From an uncultured Lachnospiraceae bacterium (GTDB lineage Bacteria > Bacillota > Clostridia > Lachnospirales > Lachnospiraceae): 64,000 nt of DNA. Location of the stretch: contig CALGVA010000046.1 of the NCBI GenBank assembly GCA_937920345.1, positions 1 to 64,000 of the forward strand, written 5' to 3'. The position numbers and the translations under genes were made by a program. The notes beneath the pieces are model-generated. The model saw nothing but the letters and a program-made list of their open reading frames with translations, ran no database searches and was not told the origin of the DNA. Shown here piece by piece: positions 33,526 through 41,864 of this stretch (the stretch's first letter is position 1; each line of letters opens with the position of its first letter).

Positions 33526-34283
33526 AGTGCCATCAATACATTTTTAGCTTCCGCCACGATGGCGCGGTCGGTTCTGTAAATAGCATATTCACTCATGGAA
33601 GGCAGCCCCATGGGCACTCCCTCTTTACGGTACTGCATGCCGCTGTCTATGATTTTTTTACCAGAAAGATGATAACTCGTTATTTCCGTATCCGCAAGAA
33701 ACTTGCGGATTACTTCCGGATTTACGCCTGCGCCGGCCATGATTTCTGGACCGTTTATTTTCTTTTGTAGTTTACATAACTTGTTCAAGAGGGGCATACC
33801 GGTCAGGCAGTCTTTTTCCTGCCCGGACGTCAGGATAGTATCGATTCCCAGTTCGGCGGCCTGTTTGTAAGCTTGTACGGGATCGGCACATACGTCGAAT
33901 GCGCGGTGGAGCGTTATCTTTAACGTACCGGCGGTTTCAATCAGCCTTGACATCTGTGTCATGTCGAGACTGCCATCCGGTGCGAGACAGCCGATCACCA
34001 CGCCGTCGGCGCCTGCATTTTTAAAAAGTTCGACTTCCCGTCTGATGATCTCAAATTCATGATCCGTATAAAGAAAATCTCCGAAGCGGGGCCGCAGGAG
34101 TACACGAACCGGCAGATCGCAGGACTTTCGGACCTGCTCAAACAAGGCGATACCCGGTGAAGTGCCGCCAATGATTAGTGCCGCACATAATTCCAGACGG
34201 TCTGCGCCGCCCTCAGCCGCGGCCACGGCCGATTCCACACTGTCTACACAACATTCCAGAGTATAGTCTTTATTCCGGTCCAT
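33513..34283 (-). CDS. cutC: Copper homeostasis protein CutC family
   Basis: 256 residues, TIM-barrel protein. Family stretches are ECCVDSVESAVAAAEGGADRLELC, VLLRPRFGDFLYTDHE, GADGVVIGCLAPDGS, TLHRAFD and ILTSGQEKDCLTG. CutC has been linked to copper tolerance in E. coli, but its biochemical role remains uncertain. GAGGAG lies five bases before the ATG. The last few codons (ALQIS and stop) come from a fragment of acyltransferase sequence, so the natural C-terminus may be slightly altered. A partial second copy lies at 31976-32060. Confidence 0.92.
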   Translation of the reverse strand: MDRNKDYTLECCVDSVESAVAAAEGGADRLELCAALIIGGTSPGIALFEQVRKSCDLPVRVLLRPRFGDFLYTDHEFEIIRREVELFKNAGADGVVIGCLAPDGSLDMTQMSRLIETAGTLKITLHRAFDVCADPVQAYKQAAELGIDTILTSGQEKDCLTGMPLLNKLCKLQKKINGPEIMAGAGVNPEVIRKFLADTEITSYHLSGKKIIDSGMQYRKEGVPMGLPSMSEYAIYRTDRAIVAEAKNVLMALQIS

Positions 34284-34431
34284 AGGTCTCCTCGATTACA
34301 TGATATAAGCAGTTGATATAAGTGTTACAACAGGATCGTATCATGTTTTTTGTTTTTATTCCAGAGGTATTTCGATTTTAGGACTTGCAAACCCGCATAA
34401 ACACTGAGTTTGCAAAATTTTAATAAATTTA

Positions 34432-34458
34432 TTAGCACTCACCTCTTGACAGTGCTAA
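34432..34458. promoter_or_regulatory. CIRCE operator (HrcA binding site) upstream of clpB
   Basis: TTAGCACTC (34432-34440), nine bases, CAGTGCTAA (34450-34458). It differs from the consensus GAGTGCTAA in one base. It overlaps the -35 box, so HrcA binding would block transcription until heat or protein stress. Confidence 0.92.
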
Positions 34459-34474
34459 CAATCCGCTGTATTGT
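34446..34474 (+). promoter_or_regulatory. clpB promoter overlapping CIRCE
   Basis: TTGACA (34446-34451), 17 bases, TATTGT (34469-34474). The start codon is about 43 bases after the -10. Confidence 0.75.
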
Positions 34475-34516
34475 GATAGTATCAGTAGAACAGATTTGAC
34501 GGAAAGGGAGGCTGTT

Positions 34517-37099
34517 ATGAACTTAACAAAATTTACCCAGAAATCAATACAATCGGTAGAACAGTGCGAGAAACTGGCATATGAATACGGCAATCAGGAG
34601 ATTGAGCAGGAGCATCTGCTCTACAGTCTGCTCACCATTGATGACAGTCTGATCCTGAAATTAATTGAAAAAATGGAGATACAGAAGGAGTACTTCGTTA
34701 ATCGTGTGGAGCAGGGACTGCGTAAGCGGACGAAGGTGCAGGGCGGGCAGATCTATATCGGACAGGACCTGAATAAAGCGCTGATCGGGGCGGAGGATGA
34801 AGCCAAAGCGCTGGGTGACGAGTATGTGTCCGTAGAACACTTATTCCTGGCGATGTTAAAGCACCCGAACAGGGAGATCAAGGAGATCTTCCGGGAGTTC
34901 GGCATTACGAAGGAACGTTTCCTGCAGGCTTTGTCTACGGTGCGGGGGAACCAGAGGGTAACTTCCGACAATCCGGAGGCGACTTATGACACGCTGGAGA
35001 AGTACGGACAGGATCTGGTGGAAAAAGCCAGAAGCCAGAAGCTTGATCCGGTCATCGGCAGAGACAATGAGATCCGCAACGTGATCCGTATCCTGTCCCG
35101 CAAGACGAAAAACAATCCGGTGCTCATCGGCGAGCCCGGTGTCGGTAAAACCGCGGTGGCGGAAGGACTTGCGCAGCGTATCGTCAGAGGAGACGTGCCG
35201 GAGGGGCTCAAAGACAAGAAGATTTTCGCGCTGGATATGGGCGCGCTGGTTGCCGGCGCGAAATACCGCGGCGAGTTTGAGGAACGTCTGAAGGCGGTGC
35301 TGGATGATGTGAAGAACAGCGACGGACAGATCATTCTTTTCATAGATGAACTGCACACGATCGTGGGTGCGGGCAAGACGGACGGCGCCATGGACGCGGG
35401 CAATATGCTCAAACCTATGCTTGCCAGGGGCGAACTGCACTGTATCGGCGCAACCACACTGGACGAGTACCGCCAGTATATTGAGAAGGATGCGGCCCTT
35501 GAGCGGCGTTTTCAGCCTGTCATGGTGGAGGAGCCGACGGTGGAAGACACGATTTCCATCCTGCGCGGCTTAAAAGAGCGGTATGAGGTATTTCACGGCG
35601 TGAAGATCATGGACAATGCGCTGGTCAGCGCAGCGGTGCTGTCCAACCGGTATATTTCCGACAGATTCCTGCCGGACAAGGCGATCGACCTGGTGGACGA
35701 GGCGTGTGCGCTGATTAAGACGGAACTGGATTCCATGCCCACGGAACTGGATGAACTGCAGCGTAAGGTTATGCAGTTAGAGATCGAAGAGACCGCGCTG
35801 AAAAAAGAGGACGATAATCTGAGCAGAGAACGTCTGGCCAACCTGCAAAGAGAACTGGCAGAATTAAAAGAAGAACTGAAAAACCGCATGGCGCAGTGGG
35901 AGAATGAGAAGGCTTCCGTGGAGAAGCTGTCTAAGATCCGTGAGGAGATCGACGAGGTCAACAGCCAGATTCAGATTGCCCAGCGGGACGGGGATTATGA
36001 GAAAGCGGCGGAATTAAGTTACGGCAGGCTGCCGTCCTTAAAACAGCAGCTGGAGATCGAGGAGGATAAAGTCAGCAAGGAAGATTTGTCGCTTGTGCAT
36101 GAGAGTGTAAGCGATGAGGAGATTGCGAAGATCATTTCCAGATGGACGGGAATCCCGGTATCGAAGCTGACGGAGAGCGAGCGGAATAAGACGCTGCATC
36201 TGGACGATGAACTGCACAAGCGGGTGATCGGTCAGGACGAGGGCGTAACGAAGGTGACGGAAGCCATCATCCGTTCCAAGGCGGGTATCAAAGACCCGAC
36301 GAAGCCGATCGGTTCCTTCTTATTCTTAGGGCCCACCGGTGTGGGTAAGACAGAGCTTGCCAAGGCGCTGGCGGCATCCCTGTTTGACGATGAGACGAAC
36401 ATGGTTCGCATCGACATGAGTGAATATATGGAGAAGTACTCGGTTTCCAGACTGATCGGGGCGCCTCCGGGATATGTGGGATACGAGGAAGGCGGGCAGT
36501 TGACCGAAGCAGTCAGAAGAAAGCCGTACTCGGTAGTACTTTTTGATGAAATTGAAAAAGCACATCCGGACGTATTCAATGTGCTTTTGCAGGTGCTGGA
36601 TGACGGACGGATCACGGATTCTCAGGGCAGGACTGTGGATTTCAAGAATACGATTCTGATCATGACCTCAAACATCGGTGCAAATTACCTGCTGGACGGT
36701 ATTGATGCCGGTGGTGCGATTACGCCGGAGGCGGAAGAAATGGTCATGGGTGATCTGCGGAATCATTTCCGGCCGGAGTTTTTGAACAGACTGGACGAGA
36801 CGATCCTCTTTAAGCCGCTCACCCGGGATAACATCGGAGGGATTATCCGGCTGATCATAGACGATCTGAACAGGCGGCTCGCGGATCGGGAACTGCAGAT
36901 CGAACTGACGCCGGAGGCGGCACAGTTTATCGCGGACAATGCTTACGATCCGGTTTACGGCGCAAGACCGTTAAAGAGATATATCCAGAAATATGTGGAA
37001 ACCTTATCCGCGAAGCTGATTCTGGCAGATCAGGTGGCGGCGAAGGATACGATTCAGATCGTGCTGCGGGACGGACAGCTGGCAGCAGTGCGGAAGTAG
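34517..37099 (+). CDS. clpB: ClpB disaggregase (Hsp100, AAA+)
   Basis: 860 residues. N-terminal repeat domain (NLTKFTQKSIQSVEQC..., about 1-145). First AAA+ module has Walker A GEPGVGKT and Walker B ILFIDELHTIVGAG. The long coiled-coil middle domain is rich in Glu, Leu and Lys (about 400-525), which separates ClpB from ClpC/ClpA. The second AAA+ module has GPTGVGKTE and VVLFDEIEKAHPDVFN, followed by the C-terminal domain. It rescues aggregated proteins with DnaK. Start at 34517 has AAAGGGAGG before it; the in-frame ATG at 34496 is upstream of that site. Controlled by CIRCE/HrcA. Monocistronic, with a terminator after a purine-rich 150-base trailer. Confidence 0.97.
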   Translation: MNLTKFTQKSIQSVEQCEKLAYEYGNQEIEQEHLLYSLLTIDDSLILKLIEKMEIQKEYFVNRVEQGLRKRTKVQGGQIYIGQDLNKALIGAEDEAKALGDEYVSVEHLFLAMLKHPNREIKEIFREFGITKERFLQALSTVRGNQRVTSDNPEATYDTLEKYGQDLVEKARSQKLDPVIGRDNEIRNVIRILSRKTKNNPVLIGEPGVGKTAVAEGLAQRIVRGDVPEGLKDKKIFALDMGALVAGAKYRGEFEERLKAVLDDVKNSDGQIILFIDELHTIVGAGKTDGAMDAGNMLKPMLARGELHCIGATTLDEYRQYIEKDAALERRFQPVMVEEPTVEDTISILRGLKERYEVFHGVKIMDNALVSAAVLSNRYISDRFLPDKAIDLVDEACALIKTELDSMPTELDELQRKVMQLEIEETALKKEDDNLSRERLANLQRELAELKEELKNRMAQWENEKASVEKLSKIREEIDEVNSQIQIAQRDGDYEKAAELSYGRLPSLKQQLEIEEDKVSKEDLSLVHESVSDEEIAKIISRWTGIPVSKLTESERNKTLHLDDELHKRVIGQDEGVTKVTEAIIRSKAGIKDPTKPIGSFLFLGPTGVGKTELAKALAASLFDDETNMVRIDMSEYMEKYSVSRLIGAPPGYVGYEEGGQLTEAVRRKPYSVVLFDEIEKAHPDVFNVLLQVLDDGRITDSQGRTVDFKNTILIMTSNIGANYLLDGIDAGGAITPEAEEMVMGDLRNHFRPEFLNRLDETILFKPLTRDNIGGIIRLIIDDLNRRLADRELQIELTPEAAQFIADNAYDPVYGARPLKRYIQKYVETLSAKLILADQVAAKDTIQIVLRDGQLAAVRK

Positions 37100-37252
37100 G
37101 AAAAACAAGAGAAAAACCGGCAAAAGAGAGGAAGAAGCCGGTAAAAATTAAGAAGAAACCATAGAAAAACGAAAGAAAAAGAAAAGCAGGGGACAATTAA
37201 TAGAAAAGTAAGAGACGGGTGAAAGATAAACAGGAGAGGATTCAGTAACAAA

Positions 37253-37304
37253 AGACGGGAGTTTTCTGTTGAGAGATTGACAGAAGAACTTCCGTCTGTT
37301 TTTT
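37253..37304 (+). terminator. Terminator downstream of clpB
   Basis: A long imperfect stem: the segment 37253-37269 pairs with 37280-37297 (ends AGACGG and CCGTCT), followed by six T residues. The bases between the clpB stop and this hairpin are almost all purines, and a small ACCGGC/GCCGGT hairpin without T run lies at about 37117-37143. Confidence 0.75.
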
Positions 37305-37396
37305 GTTTCATAGGAAAGTGCCTTCTATGAAACAAAGGGGATGCGCAGCTTCGCGCCGCGGCACTGTTGCCATAGTTTTTGTATTCATACTTTTGA

Positions 37397-37425
37397 TTTA
37401 CAGTAAAAGGCGTAAATGGTACACT
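37397..37425 (+). promoter_or_regulatory. Promoter of the S66 peptidase gene
   Basis: TTTACA (37397-37402), 17 bases, TACACT (37420-37425) preceded by TGG (extended -10). Start codon 45 bases downstream with AGGAGGGG. Confidence 0.65.
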
Positions 37426-37469
37426 ATAAACGTACAATAGGAAGTATATAACAGCAGGAGGGGAATAAC

Positions 37470-38627
37470 ATGCGATATCCTGAATTTTTACAGCAAAACG
37501 GAACAATAGCCTTTGTAGCGCCATCTTTCGGGTGCGCGACAGAACCTTACAGGAGCGGATTTCTGAGTGCGCAGGAACGGTGGAGGAAGCAGGGATTTTC
37601 TTTGGAGTTTGGACCCAACTGCTATGTGGAGCAGGGTGTCGGGATCAGCAATGCACCGGACAAATGTGGTGCGGAACTGACGGAATATTACTGCAGTGAG
37701 ACGAATGACTGTATCATATCCTGCGGCGGCGGAGAATTGATGTGTGAGACGTTAGATTACGTTGATTTTGAGAGGATCAGGAGCGCGGCGCCGAAGTGGT
37801 ATATGGGATATTCGGACAACACGAATATGACGTTCCTGCTGGCGACGCTGTGCGATACGGCGTCTGTGTACGGACCGTGTGCCTCGTCTTTCGGCATGGA
37901 ACCATGGCACAGGTCACTGGAAGATGCGATGGCGTTATTACAGGGGCAGAAGCTGACGATGACGGGCTATGATATGTGGGAGCGAGAGTCGTTAAAGGAT
38001 GAGGAGCACCCGTACGCACCCTATAATCTTACGGAAACAACTGTTATTAAATATATTATGCCGGACGGAAGAACGAATATCGAGAGTCTGTCGGGGAGAG
38101 CGCAGAGTACCGCAATGAGCGAAAGTCAGCCGGGAAACATACAGAGTACCGGAGTGTGTGACGGTCAGCCGGCACACGTGCGGGGAGCGGCGGATATAGA
38201 AATCAGTTTCTCCGGCAGACTGCTGGGCGGCTGTGTCGACTGCATGGTTAATTTCCTGGGAACGAAATACGATAAAGTGATGGAGTTTACGGAGCGGTAT
38301 AAAGAAGACGGGATTCTCTGGTTCCTGGAGGCGTGCGATCTGAACCTGATGAGCATCAGACGCGCCATGTGGCAGATGGATCACGCCGGATGGTTTAAGC
38401 ACTGCAGCGGTTTCCTGATCGGACGGCCGCGTATTGGCATGGATGTGGAGGAATTTGGCATCGATCATTATCAGGCGGCATACGAGATGCTGCGGAAATA
38501 TAACGTACCGGTTGTTATGGATGTGGATATCGGGCATTTGTCCCCGATGATACCCGTAATCTGTGGCAGCATGGGACGCGTAGTCAGCGACGGACTTAAG
38601 TACCGCGTGGAGATGGAACTTCGATAA
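37470..38627 (+). CDS. S66-family serine peptidase (LD-carboxypeptidase/MccF type)
   Basis: 385 residues. The catalytic triad is readable: Ser115 in YMGYSDNTN, Glu287 in WFLEACDL and His356 in DIGHLSP. S66 enzymes cleave the L,D bond of peptidoglycan tetrapeptides (LdcA) or inactivate peptide-nucleotide antibiotics of the microcin C type (MccF); at this length and with this SDNT motif it is closer to the MccF-like branch, but I cannot separate the two functions from sequence alone. Residues ~205-240 are an insertion with two imperfect copies of an AQST...QP unit (45-base DNA period), probably a flexible loop. No signal peptide. Confidence 0.88.
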   Translation: MRYPEFLQQNGTIAFVAPSFGCATEPYRSGFLSAQERWRKQGFSLEFGPNCYVEQGVGISNAPDKCGAELTEYYCSETNDCIISCGGGELMCETLDYVDFERIRSAAPKWYMGYSDNTNMTFLLATLCDTASVYGPCASSFGMEPWHRSLEDAMALLQGQKLTMTGYDMWERESLKDEEHPYAPYNLTETTVIKYIMPDGRTNIESLSGRAQSTAMSESQPGNIQSTGVCDGQPAHVRGAADIEISFSGRLLGGCVDCMVNFLGTKYDKVMEFTERYKEDGILWFLEACDLNLMSIRRAMWQMDHAGWFKHCSGFLIGRPRIGMDVEEFGIDHYQAAYEMLRKYNVPVVMDVDIGHLSPMIPVICGSMGRVVSDGLKYRVEMELR

Positions 38628-38703
38628 TTTCTGTAAAAGTAGAATGCGGGTATAGATTCTCAAGAAATCGAAATTTGAAATGAAAAAGAAAGGATAATTT
38701 ACA

Positions 38704-38877
38704 ATGATTCCGAATGACCCTGTGATGTTACTCAGCTTTGTCAATTTGAAGCTGCGCGATTATTACGACAGTCTGGAGGCACTCTGTGATGATCTGGATG
38801 CAGACCGCACAGCGATAGAGGATAAACTGTCCGGTATTGATTATCATTACGACAAGGAGAAAAATCAGTTTGTCTGA
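38704..38877 (+). CDS. DUF4250-family small protein
   Basis: 57 residues, starting MIPNDPVMLLSFVNLKLRD and ending DYHYDKEKNQFV. This matches the DUF4250 family, small acidic helical proteins common in clostridia. AAAGGA precedes the ATG by ten bases. The 3' end contains the ribosome site and the overlapping TTG start of the next gene, so the two are translationally coupled. Function is unknown. Confidence 0.88.
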   Translation: MIPNDPVMLLSFVNLKLRDYYDSLEALCDDLDADRTAIEDKLSGIDYHYDKEKNQFV

Positions 38878-40675
38878 CAGAATAAAAATTACAATTGTTA
38901 CGGGTGACGAAAAACAGAATATGAAATCCGAGCCTCAAAATGATGATCGATTCATTGTGACGCATGATTTATCTGCGACAATCATGTCAACTTTGTTAAA
39001 AAATAATCTGATCAGTGGCAGTTTCTGCGGCGGTAGAGGAGATTGCGGGCGTTGTAAAATACAGTTTCTGGCAGGCGCGACGATGCCGACACCGCTGGAA
39101 AGAAGCGTGATGGAGCCTGATGAGCTGCGCCGGGGGTACCGGCTTGCATGTCTGGCAAGACCGAAAGACGATTGTGTCATAAAACTGGCGCTGATAGATG
39201 GTCCGAAAATGAATATTATAACCGAAATGATAGACGTGACGGAAAGTTGTGACCAATGTGGTCAACGCGATAAGAGGACTGAAAATCAGAGAGCGGACGT
39301 TATGAAATTTGTGGAAATACCGCAGGAGGAAGCCGCGGATCAGATAAACAATACGAATGATATTTTTTCAAACATAACAGATGATGTGAATGAGAAAGAA
39401 CTGTTAATCGCGGTCGATCTGGGGACCACCACAATAGCAATGCAGCTTATGGAGATGGAGAGCGGACAGGTTATTGATACCTATTGTGAGATGAATCCCC
39501 AGAGACGCTACGGGGCGGATGTGCTGTCGAGGATTAAGGCTTCCTGTGACGGCAGCAGAGAGGAACTGCAGCGCGTTGTTGTAGAAGTGCTGGAGCGCGG
39601 CGTTACGCAGTTTGAGAAATACCTTGCTGAGAGAGAGGCAGCGGAGCGACTGTTGACAGAGGGGAAGATTACAACGACGAAGCAGCCGCGGACAGAGACA
39701 TGGCCGAAAAAAGGACACCGGATTTATGCTATGTGTATTGCGGGTAATACCACGATGGAGCATCTGCTGATGGGGTACGATGTATCTTCTCTGGGACGAA
39801 GCCCTTTTACACCGGTGGAGACGGGCCTGCAGGAGTACAGGCATCCGGCGTGGAATTTTAAGGTATGGCTTGTGCCGTGTATCAGTACTTTCGTAGGCGG
39901 TGACATTACGGCGGGACTCTATGCACTGGGTATGCTTCCGGGGATGCGCGGGGTTCAGAAGGAAAGTGAAGTGTATAGTGCAAGCGTGCTTCAGAACAGA
40001 AGACAGGTTCAGAGTGAAAGTGAAGCGCAGGATGAGAATAAAACACAAGCAGCCATGCTGATTGATTTAGGTACGAACGGCGAGATGGCGATCACAGACG
40101 GGACGCGCATGATCGTTACGGCTGCCGCGGCAGGTCCGGCTTTCGAGGGCGGTGCAGGCGCGGGCGCTGTGGGGAGTGATATGGTTGCGTGTGCGGCGTC
40201 TCTTTTAAGACAGGGTATTCTGGACGAGACAGGGTTGCTTGCGGAACCTTATTTTACAGAAGGGGTCACTGTAGGGAACCCGGCGGTGCGGCTGAATAAT
40301 AGGGATATCCGGGATCTGCAGATGGCTAAGGCGGCAGTGAGGGCCGGAGCAGAAATTTTGTGGCGGCAGATGGGTGAACCCTGGATTGGACAGGTTTATC
40401 TGGCCGGAGGATTCGGATACTATCTCGATGTGGAAGCGGCTTTTGCGATCGGACTGTTACCGGTAGCTGTGCGCGGCAGGGTCAGACCGGCAGGAAATAC
40501 GTCTCTGGCTGGCGCTTTCCGAATCGGGTGTGATCTTTGCCGCAACAGAATCGACGGGCGGATACTGAACAGCCGGCTTTCTTCTATAGAAAGCATTAAT
40601 CTGGCTGAGCAGGCAGAATTTGAGAGATTGTATCTAAGATATATGGATTTTGCCGGAGATTTTGTCAGCGGTTAA
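38870..40675 (+). CDS. Corrinoid-activation protein: 2Fe-2S ferredoxin domain plus ASKHA ATPase (RACo-like)
   Basis: 601 residues from a TTG start at 38870, chosen because AAGGAG (38854-38859) precedes it; the ATG at 38837 lies inside the DUF4250 gene without a site. The N-terminal domain binds a plant-type 2Fe-2S cluster through Cys53, Cys59, Cys62 and Cys94 (C-x5-C-x2-C...C). After a linker with a CDQC pair, LLIAVDLGTTTIAMQ and AMLIDLGTNGEMAI are the phosphate loops of the ASKHA fold. Such proteins use ATP to re-reduce inactive cob(II)amide in corrinoid methyltransferase systems. No methyltransferase or corrinoid protein gene lies in the window, so its partner is encoded elsewhere. It overlaps DUF4250 by eight bases. 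Confidence 0.88.
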   Translation: MSDRIKITIVTGDEKQNMKSEPQNDDRFIVTHDLSATIMSTLLKNNLISGSFCGGRGDCGRCKIQFLAGATMPTPLERSVMEPDELRRGYRLACLARPKDDCVIKLALIDGPKMNIITEMIDVTESCDQCGQRDKRTENQRADVMKFVEIPQEEAADQINNTNDIFSNITDDVNEKELLIAVDLGTTTIAMQLMEMESGQVIDTYCEMNPQRRYGADVLSRIKASCDGSREELQRVVVEVLERGVTQFEKYLAEREAAERLLTEGKITTTKQPRTETWPKKGHRIYAMCIAGNTTMEHLLMGYDVSSLGRSPFTPVETGLQEYRHPAWNFKVWLVPCISTFVGGDITAGLYALGMLPGMRGVQKESEVYSASVLQNRRQVQSESEAQDENKTQAAMLIDLGTNGEMAITDGTRMIVTAAAAGPAFEGGAGAGAVGSDMVACAASLLRQGILDETGLLAEPYFTEGVTVGNPAVRLNNRDIRDLQMAKAAVRAGAEILWRQMGEPWIGQVYLAGGFGYYLDVEAAFAIGLLPVAVRGRVRPAGNTSLAGAFRIGCDLCRNRIDGRILNSRLSSIESINLAEQAEFERLYLRYMDFAGDFVSG

Positions 40676-40831
40676 TTGATCCGGTGCATGACCGGAGCCG
40701 AGCGCTATGTTAGTTACAATCCGCACCCGATGCCGCTATATAGAAGGGTTCAAAAGCATGTTTGTTATTGAATGTTTTGAAATCTCATGATAAACTTGCA
40801 ATCAAAGATGCCACAGCGGGCAATGAGGTCT

Positions 40832-40859
40832 TTGACCATTACGATATCTGCTTGATAAT
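40832..40859 (+). promoter_or_regulatory. Promoter for the receiver/hybrid-kinase pair
   Basis: TTGACC (40832-40837), 16 bases, GATAAT (40854-40859). The start codon follows 68 bases later with AGGAGGGGAGG. Confidence 0.55.
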
Positions 40860-40926
40860 TTATGCTTATATATAGCGAACTACAGTTGTAATAGACTTGC
40901 AGGTTATGCAGGAGGGGAGGATATAA

Positions 40927-41796
40927 ATGAAATACAAAATTCTGCTGACGGGTAATAACGAATCGGTCATTGATGATTTTTTTGTGCAGATGGATGAGGC
41001 TTTTGAGGCGTTGACTACATCGCCGCGCTATGAAGATGTGATCAGGCATACGGTCTATTTTGCGCCGGAGGTGTTTGTATACTGTCTTGGCAATGAGTCT
41101 CGGGATGATATTATTCAGATGGTGAGCGTCAAATCAAAGCTGAACAGGATGGGACAGATTCCGATGGTGATCATCGGTACGCAGGAGGACTGCGAGGAGT
41201 TTGAGGCGATCGCGGTCAATACGGCGGATCTTGCGCTGTACAGACCGGTGTCTGTGAGCACCATTCAGGAAAAGATCATCAGACTGTTAAAAGAGCGCCG
41301 CTTTCAGGAAGCAGTGAATGTACAGGGTGCACAGACGGCAGGGGGGACATCGGCGCCGGGTACAAGGGACAAAGTAAAGCATCCGGCGGCATCATCCGGC
41401 GGGAATCTCCAGCGCAGGCATGTGCTGGTGGTGGATGATAACACTATGATGCTGAAGACGATCAAAGATCATCTGCAGGGACAATATGACGTGGCAACGG
41501 CCATTAATGGTAAAGCCGCCTTGAAATTCCTTATGAAAAAGAAGACGGATCTGATCTTGCTGGACTATGAGATGCCGGGAGAAAATGGTGTTGCTGTTAT
41601 GGAAAAGCTGCGTTCCATCAACGGGGCAAAGGATATACCGATTGTATTCATAACGGGTGTTACTGATGCGGATAAAATAAAAGAGGCACTTGTTTTAAAG
41701 CCGCAGGGATATCTGATCAAGCCCATTGACCGTGACAAGCTGCTTGACAAGATTGCCAGAGTGCTGGACGAAACAGGAGCAGGAGAGCGTCAGTAG
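40927..41796 (+). CDS. Two-domain response regulator with C-terminal receiver, no output domain
   Basis: 289 residues. Residues ~1-125 form a degenerate receiver-like alpha/beta domain without the phospho-Asp motif (VFVYCLG in place of a DxxMP block). A disordered linker (residues ~130-160) follows. Residues ~162-285 are an intact receiver: VLVVDDN, LILLDYEMPG with the phospho-acceptor Asp, FITGVT and LIKPI. There is no DNA-binding or enzymatic output, so it probably passes signals by protein contact or in a phosphorelay. The hybrid kinase with Hpt domain starts 68 bases downstream, an obvious partner. Confidence 0.88.
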   Translation: MKYKILLTGNNESVIDDFFVQMDEAFEALTTSPRYEDVIRHTVYFAPEVFVYCLGNESRDDIIQMVSVKSKLNRMGQIPMVIIGTQEDCEEFEAIAVNTADLALYRPVSVSTIQEKIIRLLKERRFQEAVNVQGAQTAGGTSAPGTRDKVKHPAASSGGNLQRRHVLVVDDNTMMLKTIKDHLQGQYDVATAINGKAALKFLMKKKTDLILLDYEMPGENGVAVMEKLRSINGAKDIPIVFITGVTDADKIKEALVLKPQGYLIKPIDRDKLLDKIARVLDETGAGERQ

Positions 41797-41864
41797 GACT
41801 GTCCGGATTTGAGCGTCTGTGGTGCGGATGCATGAGGAAGCGACAGGGAAATAGAGGGCAGCAT

